Counted from the first letter of the stretch, positions 19,801-30,240 are shown. The stretch is 64,000 nt of DNA from Emydura subglobosa (GCA_007922225.1 ML679974.1:2593105-2657104), one strand, 5' to 3'. Program-made: numbers and translations. The notes: generated by a model not told the origin, from the letters alone.

Positions 19801-22763
19801 GTTAGGAACATTATTTTTTTTACCTCTCAGTTTAATCACAGACCCACTTGTCACCCATGCAGACACTAACATGGCTTAATGTAATGGATTTATGTAATTT
19901 TTAATTAACACTCCTAATTTTTCAATCCAAAGTAGATTATAAAATCTACAGCAGAGACCTATTATTTGTAAAGCACCATGAAAATCTATAGTCCCGTAAA
20001 TATAATACTAACAACCTACACTGCGTAGTGACTGATCATGGGAAACATGTACATAAGTAACCAAGCAATAACAAGTGCTGGATTCCGAGTCCTCTTCCAG
20101 CTGCTTGCATTTGCTTTATACGTATTGCCATTTCTCCTGGACTGTGTACATCTCATATTCTGGACACAGGGAATATTCTGGACACAGGGAATCTATCTTA
20201 CTTAGCATGTGTCACTTACACTAGACCTCTTCACAGCAGGACATATCTCAGCTTCTCAGTTATCTGGATGAGAAGGTTTTGGGTTTTTTTTTTTAATTCT
20301 CTGTTTGTGACTGGGAATCTCAGCTTTTCAATTTATATACCACTTTTCCAGTCTCGTTAGACTGCAGTCAAGACAGCCGTGTAAAAGTTACCTTTCCCCT
20401 TGTAAACTAGTTACTTACCCCTTGAAACTGCTCCTGCAGGACACTGGGAATATCAAAGCAGAAATAAGAGCCAAAAGTCAAGAGGCAGTTGAAGAAAAGC
20501 ACTAGGAACCTGTAATAAGCTGCAGAATGAACAAGCTTGTTATGGTCTACGTTACAAAATATGCTCATGTTGACAAAATTTGTGCCATTCTTTTGACTTT
20601 TATACACTCACATGCTGTAACATATTTAGAGTTCAAAACTCACTACAAGTTTGTCACTGACAAAAAATAAGGGTCAGCTTGATCTACTAATAATTTAAAA
20701 AATATTTTAAATATATAGATATATCTACTAATACAAATTAAAGATTGTGCAATGCTATTTCCTACCCCTGTATTGATTTTTCCTGTTCTTCTCTAAAGCC
20801 CTGATCCCATAATTGGATCTGCATGGATGGGGACCCTTGCCTCTGTGCCAGGACTGATTATTTTCAGTGGGTCTCCACTCAAAGGTAATGGTCAGGTTGC
20901 ACAGACTGGCTCTTTGGGGCAGGGAATCTCTCTAAACCTGTATAGTAAAGTATCATGCACATCTATGGGGTCATTTTAGTGTGCCAGACCTGATATATTG
21001 GTCACTGTAAGCTGGTTTATAGAATAGTGTTTCGTACTCATCGTATGGTGAAGTGTATGTCAAATTATTAGAACCATTCATCGGGAAATTTAGCAGTGGC
21101 TATAACTGTGCCAATCTATCTCAGTCAGCTCTAATTTTCACCACAAACCCTTATGCCACCAGCAGAATTAACAGAGAATTGTGGCTGCCAACATTCCTTG
21201 GCACAAACAGGCAGACTGCAGTGCATGCTGGGAGTCTCTCTCTCTTTTTGGGTGGCCACCATTTCAGAGATTGGGGCAACAGCAATCTGTCCCTCAGGGC
21301 CCTGGGCAAGTGGATCAGGATGCAGCAAGCCTCTTTTAGAGTGGCTGAATCCTTGGGCAGCAGCCCTCTTAGAACAGCTTAACTTGAGCCTGGTCTGAGG
21401 AGGGCAAATCCCTCCAGTGAGAGGCACGGTGTGTATGTGAGGTCGGGTTCCTGCCTCAGTGAGGGGTTGGGAGTCAAACTACTCATCCTGCTCTGACAGC
21501 TAGCTACCAGCCCCTTTTCCCCAGTCAAATTGATCCATACCTCTGCCTGCCTCTTCACAAGGAGCGGGGCATGCCACAGGCAGAGAGGGTGGGGTCTTAA
21601 CACCTTCAGTTTTTGAAATACAAAACATTCAAAGTATTAAAAAGCTGTAGAGGGAACCATGTGAGGAAGCAAAATGCTTTGACCCATGTGTGATTACACA
21701 CACACAAATTCCCAACACCATTAGTCTCTCTCTCTTGTAATACAGCTTCTATTGATTCTTACATGTAGCATCTACACACATTGTGAGTGTACTAGAAATT
21801 CATAGACAGTTATTACCAAGTATAAAGTCAACAATGCAACAATTGCCAGGGTTAATGTTGTGAGGTTACCAACCATTTCAAGCAACTGTATTACATTTAC
21901 CAGCATAAGCCTCAACCAGTGCTCATCACCTCTCACTCTGCTATGCACAGCACTGTAACCTGCTATAGGACATTGGCATAGTGCAGTGAGGTAAAACAAC
22001 ACTGGGTTTTACCCTGGGCTATGCAAAAGCAGCTTGTTGGAGCAGCCATGAGGGCACCGTGTTGAAGCAATCCAGAGGTCTGCAGTGCCGGTGGGTGGCG
22101 GGGGGGCTATTCCAAACTAGGTGGAGGTCTTGTGGTCACCTTAGGCTCTATGGTGGCACATTACAGCAGGTCTGTGATAACTGGCAGTTTGGGATAATCC
22201 CATAGTGTGAGCTAGTGGATTGGCGCCAATCCTGAGTGGGGAAGGGAGGACACATCAACAAGGGGAAATCAAGAGTTGTTCTATGTTTGTACAGCTCCTA
22301 GCACAATGGGTCTTGCTCCCTGACTGGGGCCAGGTGCTACCACCATACAAGTAACAACCCACTAATCCTAGAGAGGCTCCCACATGCAGATCAGGGTTCC
22401 CAGAGCATTAGGCCGGCAAGGCCCACAGCGCAAAGGAAATCGGAGCCCAGCTACCCCAGGGACGGGCCCCGAGCACAGAAAAGGGGCCCCCAGGCTCAAG
22501 TGGCGTGTGGAGCTCCCAAGCGCTGCAGCAGCTGGTGCGAACCCAGGGAGCCGGGGCCCCGAGCCCTCACTGCTTGCGGGTAGCCCGGGGTTCCGGGGGG
22601 AGGGAAGGGCGGCTGTGCACACTAGGGGAGGGAGACCATGACACCTCGGTCATGTGAGTAGTCACCTGACACTACTGCAATCACGTGACGAGGCGCTTCC
22701 TCCCCACAGCGGAGGAGTCTTTATACCGCCCCGGCTCTTACCGCTCTCCGCCGGCGCCGCCAT
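7743..22763 (-). CDS. MFSD1-like major facilitator transporter, complete 13-exon CDS
   Basis: A 1440-nt CDS encodes 479 aa and is assembled from 13 exons with consensus GT/AG sites and compatible phases. The protein is a 12-helix major facilitator related to the lysosomal dipeptide uniporter MFSD1, with family landmarks throughout: FGSYFCFD near 24-31, motif-A-like GFLIDKLGNR (92-101), FWFKGKELALAFG (158-170), GVFPF and VVPQATLGTAMG (368-379). It differs from mammalian MFSD1 too much for simple orthology: the N-terminus is only MAAPAES before the first helix, loop 1 carries four N-x-T sequons (N42, N47, N52, N57) between two cysteines, and the tail has DTAPLL (464-469). It probably acts at lysosomal or endosomal membranes on small solutes. 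The substrate is inferred from the family, not seen. JPT2 is the left neighbour, on the opposite strand. No frameshifts or stops are present. Confidence 0.93.
8291..8402 (-). CDS. MFSD1-like coding exon 12
   Basis: This 112-nt exon covers residues 405-442, helix 12 (MMIFMLANTIACIIASVSL) and the start of the cytosolic tail. Acceptor caacag|TGAA, donor GCAG|gtagta. Confidence 0.92.
8616..8755 (-). CDS. MFSD1-like coding exon 11
   Basis: This 140-nt exon covers residues 359-405: ASMWPSIPLVVPQ, then LGTAMGLATSVQMIG of helix 11, equivalent to the MFSD1 VVPEHQLGTAYG block. Acceptor aacag|GCTA, donor CCAG|gtgaga. Confidence 0.94.
9379..9516 (-). CDS. MFSD1-like coding exon 10
   Basis: This 138-nt exon covers residues 313-358: DYVGLRG (C-half motif-A equivalent) and helices 9-10, ending LGITYSFAA. 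Acceptor catcag|GACT, donor CGCT-type GCT|gtaagt. Confidence 0.92.
10226..10337 (-). CDS. MFSD1-like coding exon 9
   Basis: This 112-nt exon covers residues 275-312, helix 8, including KFIQDKYSGYSQQAAAYIAG. Acceptor tttag|CAAG, donor AATC|gtgagt. Confidence 0.9.
11640..11760 (-). repeat. MIR-type CORE-SINE fragment
   Basis: Read on the minus strand, it contains the MIR-like series of a lost amino-acceptor body, with 'aaggtcaca', 'ggcagagcc' and 'atccaggtttctc' blocks. It lies in the intron between coding exons 8 and 9. Confidence 0.5.
12534..12634 (-). CDS. MFSD1-like coding exon 8
   Basis: This 101-nt exon covers residues 242-275: VQDIRRLPLCYWLLILTIMF and GVFPFVADA of helix 7. The acceptor is a tandem NAGNAG (ttgcagCAG|G), so one glutamine (Q242) may be optional. 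Donor CCAG|gtactg. Confidence 0.9.
13090..13319. mobile_element. Harbinger-type MITE
   Basis: The ends are inverted: GGGGTACGTCTACACTTCAA and GCAGTGTAAACATACCC. They resemble the GTCTACACTGCAG terminus of the autonomous Harbinger at 43394-50055. The interior carries inverted AGCTC/GAGCT and TTAATTG/CAATTAA arms. It is intronic in the MFSD1-like gene, between exons 7 and 8. Confidence 0.65.
13748..13863 (-). CDS. MFSD1-like coding exon 7
   Basis: This 116-nt exon covers residues 203-241: helix 6 (LLCVLGFISAITVSVLD) and the start of the central cytosolic loop. Acceptor ttgcag|GTAC, donor AGTG|gtaggt. Confidence 0.9.
14877..15495. mobile_element. hAT non-autonomous element with 8-bp target duplication
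   Basis: Inverted ends are CAATGGTTCCCAACC and GGTTGGGAACCACTG. The flanks ATCTAGGC (14869-14876) and AGCTAGGC (15496-15503) match at 7 of 8 positions. The interior is non-coding. It lies in the intron between coding exons 6 and 7. Confidence 0.85.
15642..15662. repeat. Short (CA/CG)n microsatellite
   Basis: An alternating purine-pyrimidine stretch, acacgcgcgcgcacacgc-like, lies in the intron between exons 6 and 7. Confidence 0.7.
16177..16335 (-). CDS. MFSD1-like coding exon 6
   Basis: This 159-nt exon covers residues 150-203 and contains the highly conserved WFKGKELALAFG block and LGSVLNFF. Acceptor tccaag|TTGTGCAG was preferred to the inner CAG because only it restores I-V-Q-N in phase. 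Donor GGAG|gtgagt. Confidence 0.9.
16841..16984 (-). CDS. MFSD1-like coding exon 5
   Basis: This 144-nt exon covers residues 102-150, helices 3 and 4, ending in GRLLFGSGNGSLT. Acceptor ccctag|TTGG, donor ACTA|gtaagg. It corresponds to the FGIGGESL region of MFSD1. Confidence 0.9.
17160..17395. repeat. MIR-type SINE fragments
   Basis: Two MIR-like pieces lie in the intron between exons 4 and 5. 'gaggaaactgagtcagaggaagg' type wording near 17215 reads in the minus orientation. 'agctctgccac' with 'ggccaagtaacttcac' near 17292-17332 reads in the plus orientation. Both are strongly decayed. Confidence 0.45.
17448..17524 (+). mobile_element. CR1 LINE 3' end fragment
   Basis: The block 'gggctagatgacctcctgag' followed by 'tccaaccctaat' and a final 'ggattctatt' is the standard CR1 3' terminus. 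Only about 75 bp remain, intronic. Confidence 0.7.
17999..18054 (-). CDS. MFSD1-like coding exon 4
   Basis: This 56-nt exon covers residues 83-102. It carries the MFS motif-A-like GFLIDKLGNR in the cytosolic loop after helix 2. Acceptor ccctag|GAAT, donor CGCT|gtaagt. Confidence 0.9.
18150..18274 (-). CDS. MFSD1-like coding exon 3, sequon-rich loop
   Basis: This 125-nt exon covers residues 42-83. It encodes the luminal loop with NLT, NGT, NGT and NGT sequons, then GLGMTPAQYNLLYAIYAW of helix 2. Acceptor acacag|AAT, donor GGAC|gtgagt. Confidence 0.92.
18890..18955 (-). repeat. MIR-like SINE fragment
   Basis: The string 'ggaaccagatctcctaagtc' with 'tagtccaatgctgtcaccac' matches the MIR 5' half read in reverse. 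It lies in the intron between exons 2 and 3. Confidence 0.4.
20419..20519 (-). CDS. MFSD1-like coding exon 2
   Basis: This 101-nt exon covers residues 8-41, most of helix 1 (YYRFLVLFFNCLLTFGSYF). The acceptor ctgcag|CTTATTACAG is the one in phase with exon 1. A second AG ten bases downstream would break the frame. The donor is GGG|gtaagt. Confidence 0.87.
22275..22355 (+). repeat. SINE-like 3' fragment
   Basis: 'gtacagctcctagcacaatg' followed by 'ctgactggggccaggtgctac' is a block seen repeatedly in sauropsid interspersed repeats. Family assignment is uncertain. Confidence 0.35.
22650..22689. promoter_or_regulatory. Cluster of three E-box-like sites (CLEAR/M-box type)
   Basis: TCATGTGA (22650-22657), GTCACCTGAC (22661-22670) and TCACGTGAC (22681-22689) lie within 40 bp, at the start of intron 1 about 55-95 bp from the first exon. 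TCACGTGAC matches nine of ten bases of the GTCACGTGAC CLEAR element bound by TFEB/TFE3. TCATGTGA is an MiT-family M-box. Confidence 0.5.
22742..22763 (-). CDS. MFSD1-like coding exon 1
   Basis: The 22-nt coding part spans residues 1-7 (MAAPAES) plus one base. The ATG is in good context (G at -3, G at +4), and the donor reads AGCG|gtaaga. This start was chosen because the phase fits exon 2 and the site lies in a CpG-rich promoter. Confidence 0.8.
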
Positions 22764-23969
22764 AGCTCCGCGCCGACCGCTCTCGAGCCCTCCTGAGCTG
22801 AGGCTCCTCCCCTTTCACCTCGGGCCAGGCCCCGCCCCTGCCCGAGGCCCCGCCCCCCGGCGCGGCGCCGGCGCGGGAGGAGACTGAGAAGGGAGATGTG
22901 AAGCGGCCTTGAGCTCCTCCACCCTTAGCACCGCGGCCACCGCCCCTTCTTCCCGCCCCCTCGAGGCAGGGGCGCCCTGAGCCTTCTCGGCCGGCCGGAT
23001 CTCGGCCAGACACACGGCGGGGCCTGTCCCTACTGCCGCCGGGGTGGGGCGCTGGGGGCCCGCTGGGGTGGCTGCAAACCCCCACCCTGCACTGGGGCTT
23101 GCTCGCTTTTTGGGGTGGGGACAGCACTCTGCTAAGTGCTGAACTGAGGGGGGGCTGGAGCCATGAAGCACCCCACAGGAGTGAGTGGTGCCAACCCCAA
23201 GGCTGGGGCAGAGCCCGGGATGCTGCTGCCTGTGCCCCAGCCAGGGCTGTGAGGGAGGGAGGAACAGCCTGGTTAAGGTTTGCCACGGGTGCTGTTGTTA
23301 CACCCCGGAGTGCGCAGTTACACTCCACGCTGTGCAGCACGCAGCGTGACACGTAAACAAGCTGCTCTGCTGGCATTTCAACCCAACCCTGGCACAGTGG
23401 AGCTGTGGTTGTGGGTTTGGCAGCGTAACCTAAACCGGCCCTGCCATTCTGTCTCTGCTCCTCATCTTGCATTAAAGTGTCATCACAGCCAAATGCAGTG
23501 TCACAGTGTAATAATGTTTCACAGGCCCTACTGGTACTTGGGCTTACGAAGACTAAGACAGTGGGGATGATCCCACAGATCTTGGGATGGGAGCAAATCC
23601 TTTCCAGGCAGTCTCACACTTGCCAAGCCAAATCTGCAGAAGAAAATTATCTTTTCAGATCACCATTCTAGGCTTCTCTGCTATCCTTGGCCCTGCAGTA
23701 CTCAAGATGATTCTCTAAGAACCAGCTATTGTGGCTTGTGCAATTAACTAGGACAATACTGGAGATCACCAGGTCTGGAAATAAAATTTGGCTGCCATTT
23801 GGTCAGCTTTGAGAGAAAGAAGCTGGCTTCAGGAAATTGGCTTCAGGTTGGCTCTCAATAAATTGGCATTGCTCATCCACTGGGTGAGTTGAGATAAAAG
23901 AATAATTGAAAAAGAAAGGACTGCCTGCTTTTTGCCCCATCAGCCAAGGCTGGCTTCTCTTTGGAGCAG

Positions 23970-24112
23970 TGGGACCTAGAGGGTAGGCACTAGACTAGAC
24001 TCAGGAGACCTGGGTTCTGTTGCCAGCTCTGCCAGTAGCCTGCTGACTGACTGTGGGCAAGTCACTGAACCTCAGTTTCCCCATCTGTAAAATGGAGATA
24101 ATGACCACATCA
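23970..24112 (+). repeat. MIR SINE
   Basis: A well-preserved MIR: 'caggagacctgggttctg', then 'ccagctctgcca', then 'gtgggcaagtcactgaacct', then 'tttccccatctgtaaaatgg'. This is ordered as in the amniote MIR core. Confidence 0.85.
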
Positions 24113-26540
24113 GCCAAGTGCAAGCTTGCTCCTCAAGTTCAGCTCTCCCTTAAGGGCAAGAGCAGCACAACCACTTCCCTAGAGCCAGAGGCCTACATTG
24201 ATGGAAAGAAAGTGACAAATCCCAAGCGACAATGGCATGCAGTACCTCCTTTACCATTTAACTTTTTGAAAATTGATCAGTGGCAGAAATAGGGAGTGAA
24301 AAAAAAATCAAAGGAACACTGTTCATAACTGGCATTGTGTTTTTGAAGGAATAGAAAAAGAAAAGAAAGGAACTTAAGAAACGAAGCAATCCAGAAAGTA
24401 GGAGGGCATCTAGTTACACTACATGGATTCACCATAAAAAGAGTGGCAAATTAACTCAATGCCAACAGATAAGAAGCAGTATAACATTAACTTTAAAGAA
24501 GGCACAAAAATCCATCAGACTGACAAAAGTAGCCAAGGATACCTTGCATGACAGCTTCACCAACCAGATTTCTTTTTAATCTCAACATATCCAAGGCTAT
24601 TCAGTGTGGTAGACGTATGGAAAAGATAAGTAAGTATTTCTTATTAGTTTCTACTGTTAATGAAACCTCCAATAAAATCAGTGTATTCCTTTCTGTTTTA
24701 AAATGTGGTTCCACTCTGAAAAGTGACTATGTAAACACAGTCATTTAACGGGTACATCCTTGTGTGTTTGTTCAGAGTTGAATCTACTGATTTTAGTGAC
24801 AAAATATATTTTTACTGCTTTTTACTTCTGTCAGCCCAGCATAGCCTTAGGAGAAAGACCTGTATTACATTCTTTTTTTTTTTTGTCTCATCAACAGAGA
24901 ATTGGTTACTAATTCCCAGTAATTTATAACATTGAAGAGATTGCACATGTATCACTGAGAGTATAATTTGAAGGGTGCATAAGAGGAACTGAGTGGAGAA
25001 CTTGGTCTACAGAATCTTTATTAGTGCTGTGGAGATGTGAGAAGGAAGGAACTTAGCTAGATTGTCAGGTACTAGGTTGAATTTGGGATTTGGTTAGAAA
25101 CAGATACCTTGTAGACTTAGTGGATTTGAACTGGAATAACAAATATAGAGCTTCCCAATGTCCTTTCACAGTCGTTTTTCAGATTAGACCCATTCTGTAA
25201 ATTCCAATTTTCTTGCATAGGTATTTTCATCACTTTCTTTACTATTTCTGGTTGCCTTTCTGGCTTTTAAGCTTATAAATATAATTGTGTCAAGTATATT
25301 CCTTTTTTAAGGTTCCCAGTGTTCTCTTTTTACTTGAACAATCCTAACAACCTCAGCTAAAACAAACAGTAGTTTCTCAGGCTTCGCCTCCTTAATGCAC
25401 CTCATTTCAGTGCAAAATATGTTTTCCTAAGACAGCAGAGGAAGAGCCAGGAATCTAATTACCCTTCAGTCATGAAAACAGTTATTTTTTCTTTATATTA
25501 CTAATCACTTTTAGTATACTTTGAGACGATTTGAAAGGCATTTTAAGCTTTTAGAAAAAGCACTTAACTATCATTTTGGAAGCGAGAAAGAAATATTGCA
25601 ATCCTGCAATCAAAAATAAACAGGTAAATTGCTGCATCTGATCTGAGCAGAGTCCCATAGCCTTTAATGGGGCTCTACATAGGCTTACCAGTCACACACA
25701 CACATAGTAAATTGCAGGATCAGGGATATAGTGACTATTCTTTACAGAATCTGAACATTTAGGCAAACTTATCTGCCATGAGAATGTGAAAGGTCAGCAA
25801 TATCATTCACCTCAAACAATATTAGCCAACAAGAGCACAGGTATTTCTGACAAGAGAGTATGATCATCTATATAAAGAAAGACTATAAATTATTGACAAT
25901 AAAAGCCAACTACAGCATGTAAAATATAAAAGCAGAGTAGAACAATCTGGGTGTCTGTAGTGAATCTAAGTACAGGGAATGTTTATCTTTTCAATAACAT
26001 TAGCTTTGTTCAAATAGCAAATTTAACACTAAACAAAGGTTTTCCAATAGCTGTGTGTGGTGCAATAGCCAAAACAGGTTTCAGGAGTATTTGGCTGATC
26101 ATGTGTCAGATTGCCAAATAAATACACTAATAATTTAGTCTTATAAATATTATGGTTTTTTTAAATGTGGATTTGGCCCCCTACTGCGAGTATAGGCATT
26201 CCAGACAGAATTTGGCTAAGAAGAAAATGGTCATGATACAGGGCTTTGAGTATGGGTTGTTTACAAAAAGGGGATTTGGAGAAATTTTCATGGCTTTAAT
26301 AACAATGCAGAAGATCTTTCCTCCTCCCCAGTAGAAGTAAACAAAAATTTAGGGCATGTTAAAATGTTTAATGCACAAGAAACAGAATAGCTGTAGAGAT
26401 ATACAGAGAGGTGTAAATACAGACTGGTGTGAAGTCATTTTCTTGTCAAAGACAAACAAACTATCTTTAAGATCTACTCTCCTTTTTCTGGTAAAGTTTC
26501 CACCAATAATTTATACAGCATGGTTCCTATACTAATATTG
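24113..26540. other. Intergenic, nothing recognised
   Basis: AT-rich DNA upstream of the MFSD1-like promoter. ORFs are short and random-looking, and I see no transposon termini. A T-rich run occurs near 24872. Confidence 0.4.
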
Positions 26541-26555
26541 CAATATAGTCATAGA

Positions 26556-27304
26556 TGTCGTCAGGCATTGGCTGCGTGTGTGTGTTTTCTGTGTGCTGCG
26601 CTGGCTCTGGCCCAGGTAACCAGTACAGCAGACTCTGATTGAACTGGCCAATAAATTCACAGATCCGGATTCAGTAGTGAAGGCAGTCGGCCAGCTTTAT
26701 AGTCAACGAAGCATGGTCCTAATGCCCTGGCTCAATGGTTACAGGTACAATAACACATGTATGCCCACTGCAGTGGCCACGGCTCAGTGAATGGCAGGAC
26801 TTTCCATTCCCCCCTAGGCTGGACAAAGACACTCCCTCTGTGACACTGTTTTATACACTAATACAAACAAGTTATGTGTTGCCCCTCTGATGTGGTTAGT
26901 TACCACCCTTTACCTTGTACATGTTGGTTTGAGCAAAACATCTCTATCTGTCACCCTGTCATCCTGATCTTATCTTTTGAAGCGGTCAACATGTTCCCGT
27001 TATTTTTGGGGAGCGTGTTTGCACCACCATACTTGATATCGGGATGTTTTGGTACCACCTTTCTGGAATATGTTTGCATGAGTATCTTGTGTCTAGCTCT
27101 TCTTAGGAATGTGTGTGTTTTTGCAATATCAGCCTGTTCTTGCCAGATTCATGTATCAGATAGTGAACCTGCAAGCAGGCATCTGCTTTGTAACATGACA
27201 GGGCCTGACTTGTTGACCTGACTCTTGTTAACTGCTTTATATTAGCAGGGCTTGACTCTGTTTGGGCCTTTGGCCTTACACTAGGTCCCTGGTGCCAGGC
27301 CTCA
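26556..27304. mobile_element. Possible solo LTR-like element
   Basis: A moderately GC-rich block starts TGTCGTCAGG and ends CCAGGCCTCA, so it has TG..CA ends. It contains a minus-strand TATAAAAC (26849-26856) and a plus-strand AATAAA near 26651. No matching target duplication was found and the orientation is ambiguous, so this is a weak call. Confidence 0.3.
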
Positions 27305-29008
27305 TGTCTCACCCACTCACTTTCTACTACAATAGAGTATATTTCTCAAGAGATTGCTGCTAAGCAACTCTTATGCACATTTTTCTTTTTTAATTTTAGA
27401 AATTCCCTTATGATAACGTTGAAAGTTTCCACTTCCTTCTAATGGCAAAGCCAATCCTTTCAGTTCTCATTTACATCATCAATCAGGGCTCCTGCTGGGA
27501 AGGAGTGGCATCTTCAGCTAAGACAATTCAGCTATTGATTTATTGAAATATTTATTTCTTTTTAAAAAAGGAATACATACATTTAAAAAAAACATATTAC
27601 ATATACAGTATACTATAGGGCTTTTGCTTTCTAGGAATATTAATCATAATGTGATGAGTGAGTTTTTCCTGTTCCCAAAAAAATGGAAATGAAAAGTGCA
27701 TTATAGTGTCCAGTTTCGTGTATTATCGAGCTACAGAATTGACTGGCTTTCCATAGTAGTCTAGGTTGAAATTTTATACTGCCTGAAAAGTTTTGTTTTT
27801 TGTGGCAAACTTTGGACAAAGTGTTTTGTAATTTTGATAAATAAGGTTCATTTCATCTTTTGAATATTCTTCTTTTTCTTTTCTAAAGCTATAACGTCTG
27901 GTATAGAAATGTCACATGTGTTTTATTCATGAGCCCTTGATAAGATACAGAAATAGGACTATTTTAGATAAGGTCAATACTTGTGAGAGGTTTGTGATGG
28001 AGTTTTGAACACTTTGCCAAGTCTTGCTTTACTAAACATCTAGAATAGTTTAGAAGCTATGCATTGGCAGAGATTGTAAGCTTTTCTAACTGAACTGTTT
28101 TGGTTCAAAACATTTTACAAACTGTGTGGCACAGAAAGTGGAGTTTGTAAATATTAGGCAAACTGCTTGGATTCAAAGAAATTACAAACTCTGCAGGAAC
28201 AGCTGGTGAGCTTATACACTCTGTTGATTAAATTGTTCAGATTCAAGGTGACTGCCAATTGCTACTTTCCATTAGTGAGTAGAAAACTTTTGTTTGAGTA
28301 TGGGTGTAGTGAGGAGGACACCAGATATACATTTCTTCAGAATTTCATTAAAAAAATAAGTTTTTAGCTCTTATAGTTACAGATAACTTTCTGAATGTGA
28401 GCAGATGAAATATTGTCTTACTGAGTCTGTAAATAGGAACATCCAGGGTCTCTCCAGGCGCTTATAGCTTTCCCAAACAGTACTAAAATGAAATACACAA
28501 GACTCTGGTAAAAAATCTACTATTCAGAACCCTATGGGCAGCAGTGAAACTGACATGAATCATGCTGATATAAATCTGCTACCTATTGAGAAGGCTATGG
28601 GCAGCAGGAAAAACAGACCTTTGAGTTAGGCATGAAGTAATATGGTCCAAAAAAATGGAAGCTGGGGGAAGGTAGAATATCAGAGACCTCATCCCCTCAT
28701 AGCAACCAGGAAACTGGGGAGAGGGCAGAGTAGTGAAAAAGGATAAGGAAAGAAAGAAAGAGCTCCTTCTTTGTACTATTGCAGCCAGAGAGGGATTTCA
28801 TATTTAATAACAGACTTCTACTAGTTAGAGACGGATATATAAGACGGACCCCCTGAGCAGGTTCCAAGGACAGCATTCTTGTAGGAATTCAAGCACTCTC
28901 AAAGTATGTGCCAAGTCCGTTGTGCCTCTCACAAGACAGTTGCCCCTGGATCTCATTAGGGGTGTCTCTAACGTTTTTTATATTAGTCTGTGGCTATTAG
29001 ATGTCAAG
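27305..29008. other. Intergenic, nothing recognised
   Basis: AT-rich sequence without supported coding, RNA or transposon features. Confidence 0.4.
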
Positions 29009-29132
29009 TAGGGGGACCAGATAGCAAATGTGGAAAATCAGGACCGAGGGTGGGGGGTAATAGGTGCCTATATAAGAAAAAGCCCCGAATATCAGGACTG
29101 TCCCTATAAAATAGGGACATCTAGTAACCCTA
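29009..29132. mobile_element. Short terminal-inverted-repeat element
   Basis: About 124 bp with inverted ends TAGGGGGACCAGATAGCAA and GGGACATCTAGTAACCCTA. The interior reads 'aagccccgaatatcaggac' and 'ggggggtaataggtgcctat'. This resembles a common sauropsid MITE. The superfamily cannot be set from the ends alone. Confidence 0.55.
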
Positions 29133-29159
29133 GTGTCTAGTACATTTTTAAGCCCTTTA

Positions 29160-29375
29160 AACCTTCATATCTTCCCAGGCTAGAAGGGACCACTGTGATC
29201 ATCTAGTCCAGTGGTTTTCAAGTTGTAGTCCATTGACCCCTGAGGGTCCACAGATTATGTTTAGGAGATCTGAGAAAGGTTGTTGTTATCTTAGAACAGT
29301 GGTTTTCAACCTGTGGTCCACAGACCCCTGGAGGTCTGCAGAGTATGTCTAAAATTTCCAAAGTGGTCCAGGTCA
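29160..29375. repeat. CR1 tail with two hAT-MITE left ends
   Basis: 'ggctagaagggaccactgtg' is a CR1-type tail. It is followed by CAGTGGTTTTCAA (29210) and again CAGTGGTTTTCAACC (29299), two related hAT-like left ends in tandem, with matching 'tccacag' blocks. Neither shows a clear right end. Confidence 0.45.
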
Positions 29376-29429
29376 ACTGCCTTATATAAGTCTAACTATA
29401 GTACATTGACACTTATCTTTATCAAACAA

Positions 29430-30240
29430 ACCTGTAATCTCATCAAAAAAGACAACAAGTTAGTTTGACAAGATCTATTTTCCATAAACCATATTGATTA
29501 GAATAAATTATATTACCTTCCTTTAATTCTTTATTACTTAAGTCCCATATCAGCCACTCCATTATCTTGCCTGGGATCAATGTCAGACTGACAAGCCTAT
29601 AATTACCTGGGTCATCCCATTTATCCTTTAAAAATATTGGCACAACATTAACTTTCTTCCCATCTTCTGAAAGTTCCCCAGTGTTCCAATATTTAACGTG
29701 AATTTTTAATAACAGCTCAGCAAGCTCCTCAGACAACTCTTAAAATGCAGGTTCGCTGTACCCGATGATTTAAATATGTTTAACTTTACTAGCTGCTGTT
29801 TAACATCCTCGCAAGACAGTAGTGGAATTGAAAGAGTGTTAGCGTATGATTGACTACATCATCTTTTTTCCTCCCAAATACAGAACAGAAATATTTATTG
29901 AACTTTTCTGCCTTTTCCGCATTATTATTGGTAGTTTTACTCTTTCTGTCTCCTGATGGACCAATACCATTGTTAGGATTCTTTTTGTTCCTTCTACTCT
30001 TAGGAAACTCCTTCTTGTTGTCCTTAATGCTGCTGGCTATAGATTTTTTCTTGTGGCCCTTTGCCTCTCTTACCTATTTTGAACATCTCCTTAACTTTGA
30101 ATTGCCAGGCTTTCAAACATTTTAGTTTTTTATAATACTTTCATTTATTTCTTATCCTTTTATACCTTTAAATGTATCTCAACGTTTTTGTTTTGAATAC
30201 ATATTGATATCAACTCTGTATCTGTTTCTTTATTTTCTCA
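29430..30240 (-). mobile_element. Old CR1/L3-type LINE remnant
   Basis: The minus strand encodes decayed RT: NTGELSEDGKKVNVVPIF, then GNYRLVSLTLIPGKIMEWLI and NQYGL. These correspond to the CR1 motif order [28 protein letters not shown] and QHGF in the younger copy at 45839-48799. The upstream linker is recognisable to about 30240. Highly diverged. Confidence 0.7.

Larger units (their letters stand above)
22390..23080 (-). promoter_or_regulatory. CpG-rich promoter of the MFSD1-like gene
   Basis: The only strongly GC- and CpG-rich stretch in the left 37 kb surrounds the MFSD1-like start codon, with dense GGCGCC, CCGCCC and GCGCCG strings at 22740-22880. No TATA box is positioned upstream of the ATG on the minus strand. 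A TATAAA-like string lies just inside intron 1 and is probably irrelevant. Whether transcription also starts on the + strand is unknown. Confidence 0.65.

Noticed and set aside
22368..22622. Possible extra coding exon of the MFSD1-like gene between exons 1 and 2
   Set aside because: A good acceptor (cccctag) and donor (gtgagg) exist near 22580-22635, but the phase would not join exon 2, whereas exon 1 joins exon 2 directly in phase.
7743..22763. Calling the gene MFSD1 itself
   Set aside because: Family motifs match, but the divergence, the short N-terminus and the sequon-rich loop are too different for an orthologue of mammalian MFSD1.
22738..23472. 244-residue minus-strand ORF in the CpG-rich promoter
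   Set aside because: GC-rich promoter DNA opens all frames. The MFSD1-like start at 22763 in another frame joins exon 2 in phase; this ORF does not.
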